NCBI GenBank assembly: GCA_002698785.1
Contig: PAAG01000047.1
Coordinates: forward strand, 716,571-780,570
Length of the DNA stretch: 64,000 nt
Source of the DNA: Verrucomicrobiales bacterium
Lineage (GTDB): Bacteria; Verrucomicrobiota; Verrucomicrobiia; Verrucomicrobiales; DEV007
Reading direction: 5' to 3'
Position numbers and translations under genes: made by a program. The notes beneath the pieces are model-generated. The model was not told the origin of the DNA. It made no database searches and saw only the letters and a list, made by a program, of their open reading frames with translations. Positions 62,044 through 64,000 of the stretch are shown one piece after another. Each line of letters starts with the position of its first letter. The stretch's first letter is position 1.

Positions 62044-63321
62044 ATGGCCCGGGCCGAAACTCAGAAACACGATCTCGAATCACTTCCCAGTCCTGCAGAA
62101 CTGGCAGAGGAACTCTGTCACCTGCCTGGAATGGTGTTTCTCGACTCATCGTCTTCAGATGGATCTGTAGACGGGTCGGGTCAGGCGAGGTACTCTCTGA
62201 TCACTGCCTGCCCGAGCAGGATTCTGAAAGGCAATATCTTTAAAGAAAAGTCCAGGGAGAGGTTACGAACAGCACTTACCGACCACCAGCGCCCGGAGAC
62301 ATCGACACCTGACTTGGGATTTCCTACCGCGGGTCTCTATGGTTCTGTTGACTACGAAGGGGACTTCGTTTTCGGGGAGTATCACGAGTATCTCGTTTAC
62401 GACCATAAAAAAGAAGAGTGGCAGGAAGAAGGAAGTCTTTCGACGAAACGTAAGGAAGCCTCATTCAGAAAGCTTGAAGGTGCACTCCCATTCACAGGGC
62501 ATACCTCAGAAAAAGAATTCTGCGAAATGGTAGCTACAGCGCAGGAATACATCGCCGCGGGAGACATCTACCAAGTGAATCTTTCCCACAAATTTACCGC
62601 TTCCTTACCGACAGAATTTTCCGCATTCCTCCTTCACCAGAGACTGCGCGATCGCTCCCCAGCCCCCTTCGCTGCATACGTTGCGCTCGACGACAAGGTC
62701 ATCGTTTCCTCCTCCCCGGAACAGTTTCTGAGTATTAGCGGTCGCACAATCCAAACCCGCCCTATCAAAGGCACCCGACCACGCTTTCGTGATCGGGAAC
62801 GAGATGAGAAATCGGCATACGATCTCATCACTTCTCCCAAAGAAGTCGCCGAACTCATCATGATCACCGACCTGGAAAGAAATGATCTCGGTCAGATCTG
62901 CGAATATGGTTCTGTAGAGGCAACTGAACTTCTCAAACTAGAACGCTACGCCCAGGTCTTCCATCTCGTCTCCACCGTGGAAGGGCGCCTCAGGCAAGAA
63001 GTCGACCACATCTCAGCCCTGCACGCCTGCTTCCCCGGCGGAAGCATTACCGGAGCCCCGAAAAAACGAGCCCGCGAAATTATCGAAGAACTTGAGCCCG
63101 TTCCTCGCGGAGTCTACACGGGCGCAATTGGTTGCCTCGGCTTCAACGGAGAAAGCCGTTTCAACATCGCCATCCGTACAGCCATCGTCGAAAACAACGA
63201 GTTGCATTTCCATGTCGGTGCCGGAATCGTTGCAGATTCCATCCCCGAAAAAGAGTGGGAAGAAACACTCCACAAGGCTGCCGGGATCTTCCAGGCCTGT
63301 GAATCCTTCGAGGACAACTGA
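62044..63321 (+). CDS. pabB: Aminodeoxychorismate/anthranilate synthase component I
   Basis: This 425-residue protein starts at the ATG at 62044; a TTG at 62023 is an alternative. The chorismate-binding domain shows AGDIYQVNLSHKF, SSSPEQFL, RPIKGTRPR, ELIMITDLERNDLG, CFPGGSITGAPKKRA and GAIGCLGFNG. PIKGT marks PabB-type enzymes, which with a glutamine amidotransferase make 4-amino-4-deoxychorismate for folate. The lack of a nearby trp gene supports pabB over trpE, but the two families are hard to separate by eye. It lies 70 bp after the epimerase-like gene. Confidence 0.87.
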   Translation: MARAETQKHDLESLPSPAELAEELCHLPGMVFLDSSSSDGSVDGSGQARYSLITACPSRILKGNIFKEKSRERLRTALTDHQRPETSTPDLGFPTAGLYGSVDYEGDFVFGEYHEYLVYDHKKEEWQEEGSLSTKRKEASFRKLEGALPFTGHTSEKEFCEMVATAQEYIAAGDIYQVNLSHKFTASLPTEFSAFLLHQRLRDRSPAPFAAYVALDDKVIVSSSPEQFLSISGRTIQTRPIKGTRPRFRDRERDEKSAYDLITSPKEVAELIMITDLERNDLGQICEYGSVEATELLKLERYAQVFHLVSTVEGRLRQEVDHISALHACFPGGSITGAPKKRAREIIEELEPVPRGVYTGAIGCLGFNGESRFNIAIRTAIVENNELHFHVGAGIVADSIPEKEWEETLHKAAGIFQACESFEDN

Positions 63322-63341
63322 ACGCCCACCCCCCTCTTTTA

Positions 63342-64000
63342 ATGGCAGATCCACAAGGCCCCCTCGTTTTTGCGCACCTTCAAAAGACGGCCGGCCAGAC
63401 CATGCGTGAGATCCTTCGCCAACGCTTTGGTACGAATCAGGTCGACCTACAGATGCCTCCGGAAGAACTGACAGAAAAACGCTTCCGTTTCATCCATCGC
63501 TTCTACCCCAAAGCCGAATGCTTCTCCGGTCATGCCTTTATGCCTTGGACTCCCGTAGGAGACCTTCCCGGAGTCCGCTTTTTCACTTTCGTTCGAGAAC
63601 CTGTCAGTCGCACCATCTCCGCCTACCAGTATCTCACTGAGACGGGAAAAAATCCCGGCCCGTATCTCGAATGGGTCGAGTCTGAGAGAAATCGCCAGGT
63701 GTCCAGGCTCTGCGGAAAGCAGGACCTCGACGCAGCCCTCGAAGTTCTCCAGAACCGAATCGGCTTTGTAGGACTAACTGAGCACTTCGACGAGTCACTC
63801 GTCATGTGGCATCGCTGGGCCAACGATCCGAAAATCGAAATCCGCTACAAGCGAATCAATGTCTCTTCTAACAAAGCCCTGAAAGAAGAAATTCAATCGA
63901 GCGACGAGTGCATGGAAAAGACTCGGGAAATCACTAATCTCGACCAGCAGCTCTACCAACGGGTAAAGTCCGAAATCTATCCTGCACAGAAGCAGGAATA
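63342..64000 (+). CDS. Sulfotransferase-family protein (C-terminus beyond window)
   Basis: An open frame from the ATG at 63342 runs off the right edge with at least 219 codons. The N-terminal FAHLQKTAGQTMREIL is the 5'-phosphosulfate-binding loop of PAPS-dependent sulfotransferases. FTFVREPVSRTISAYQYL is the 3'-phosphate-binding motif, and GLTEHFDESLVMW follows as in the Sulfotransfer_2 family. It would add sulfate from PAPS to a glycan or lipid. It starts 20 bp after pabB. Its presence next to sulfatase-bearing DNA suggests the cell also makes sulfated envelope sugars. Confidence 0.85.
   Translation, partial: MADPQGPLVFAHLQKTAGQTMREILRQRFGTNQVDLQMPPEELTEKRFRFIHRFYPKAECFSGHAFMPWTPVGDLPGVRFFTFVREPVSRTISAYQYLTETGKNPGPYLEWVESERNRQVSRLCGKQDLDAALEVLQNRIGFVGLTEHFDESLVMWHRWANDPKIEIRYKRINVSSNKALKEEIQSSDECMEKTREITNLDQQLYQRVKSEIYPAQKQE

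Overview
The window looks like chromosomal DNA of a free-living, probably marine or soil member of the Verrucomicrobiota, with Planctomycetota a weaker alternative. This is an inference from gene content. There are three exported Cys-type sulfatases, several Tat-exported TIM-barrel or Gfo/Idh sugar enzymes, exported beta-propeller proteins, an HTTM membrane protein, a MoxR/BAT gene cluster with large exported partners, and Gram-negative envelope genes (an LpxL-type acyltransferase fused to a heptosyltransferase). No rRNA, tRNA, CRISPR array, insertion sequence or prophage was seen. The ORFs are tightly packed, and many neighbours overlap by 4 bp or are separated by fewer than 20 bp.

Layout. 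1-4214: a truncated MocR-type regulator with an inverted-repeat operator candidate, then two sulfatases, all on the minus strand. 4319-21144: a plus-strand operon of eight genes. It encodes an exported solenoid-like protein, a MoxR ATPase, a DUF58 protein, two VWA membrane proteins, a DUF4175-like membrane/coiled-coil protein, a DUF4159 protein, and a 1464-residue thioredoxin-HEAT-thioredoxin-DsbD fusion. 21163-29498: mostly plus-strand accessory and housekeeping genes (metallophosphoesterase, CvfB, beta-propeller, HTTM protein, hydrolase, nitroreductase, lipoprotein, QueE). 29506-35143: Sua5, shikimate kinase, Gfo/Idh, Bax-inhibitor-1, SPOUT methyltransferase and a DUF533 protein. 35297-37829: an HGSNAT/NagX-like acyltransferase one base from an SGSH-like sulfatase. 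37831-40695: an EamA transporter and a caspase/SUMF1-like fusion. 40810-46084: a compact catabolic cassette (esterase, Fe/2OG oxygenase, DHDPS-family lyase, ketoglutarate-semialdehyde dehydrogenase, exported TIM barrel). 46294-51212: RRM protein, fatty-acid desaturase, TIM barrel, FRG protein, esterase and DUF1992. 51243-64000: a pilin-like protein, MYG1, an LpxL/WaaF fusion, SecG, RecD2, a beta-propeller, a Tat TIM barrel, PabB and a truncated sulfotransferase.

Two themes stand out. The first is envelope biogenesis or stress. The MoxR/BAT operon ends in a fused redox relay whose membrane part resembles CcdA/DsbD, which suggests an AAA+/VWA assembly system physically coupled to electron transfer across the inner membrane. 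The second is use of sulfated or acidic glycans. Sulfatases, an N-acetyltransferase of the HGSNAT fold, exported epimerase-like enzymes and a route ending in 2-oxoglutarate semialdehyde oxidation would fit algal or host-type polysaccharide degradation. All functional links are inferred from gene order and motifs read by eye; no database search was run.
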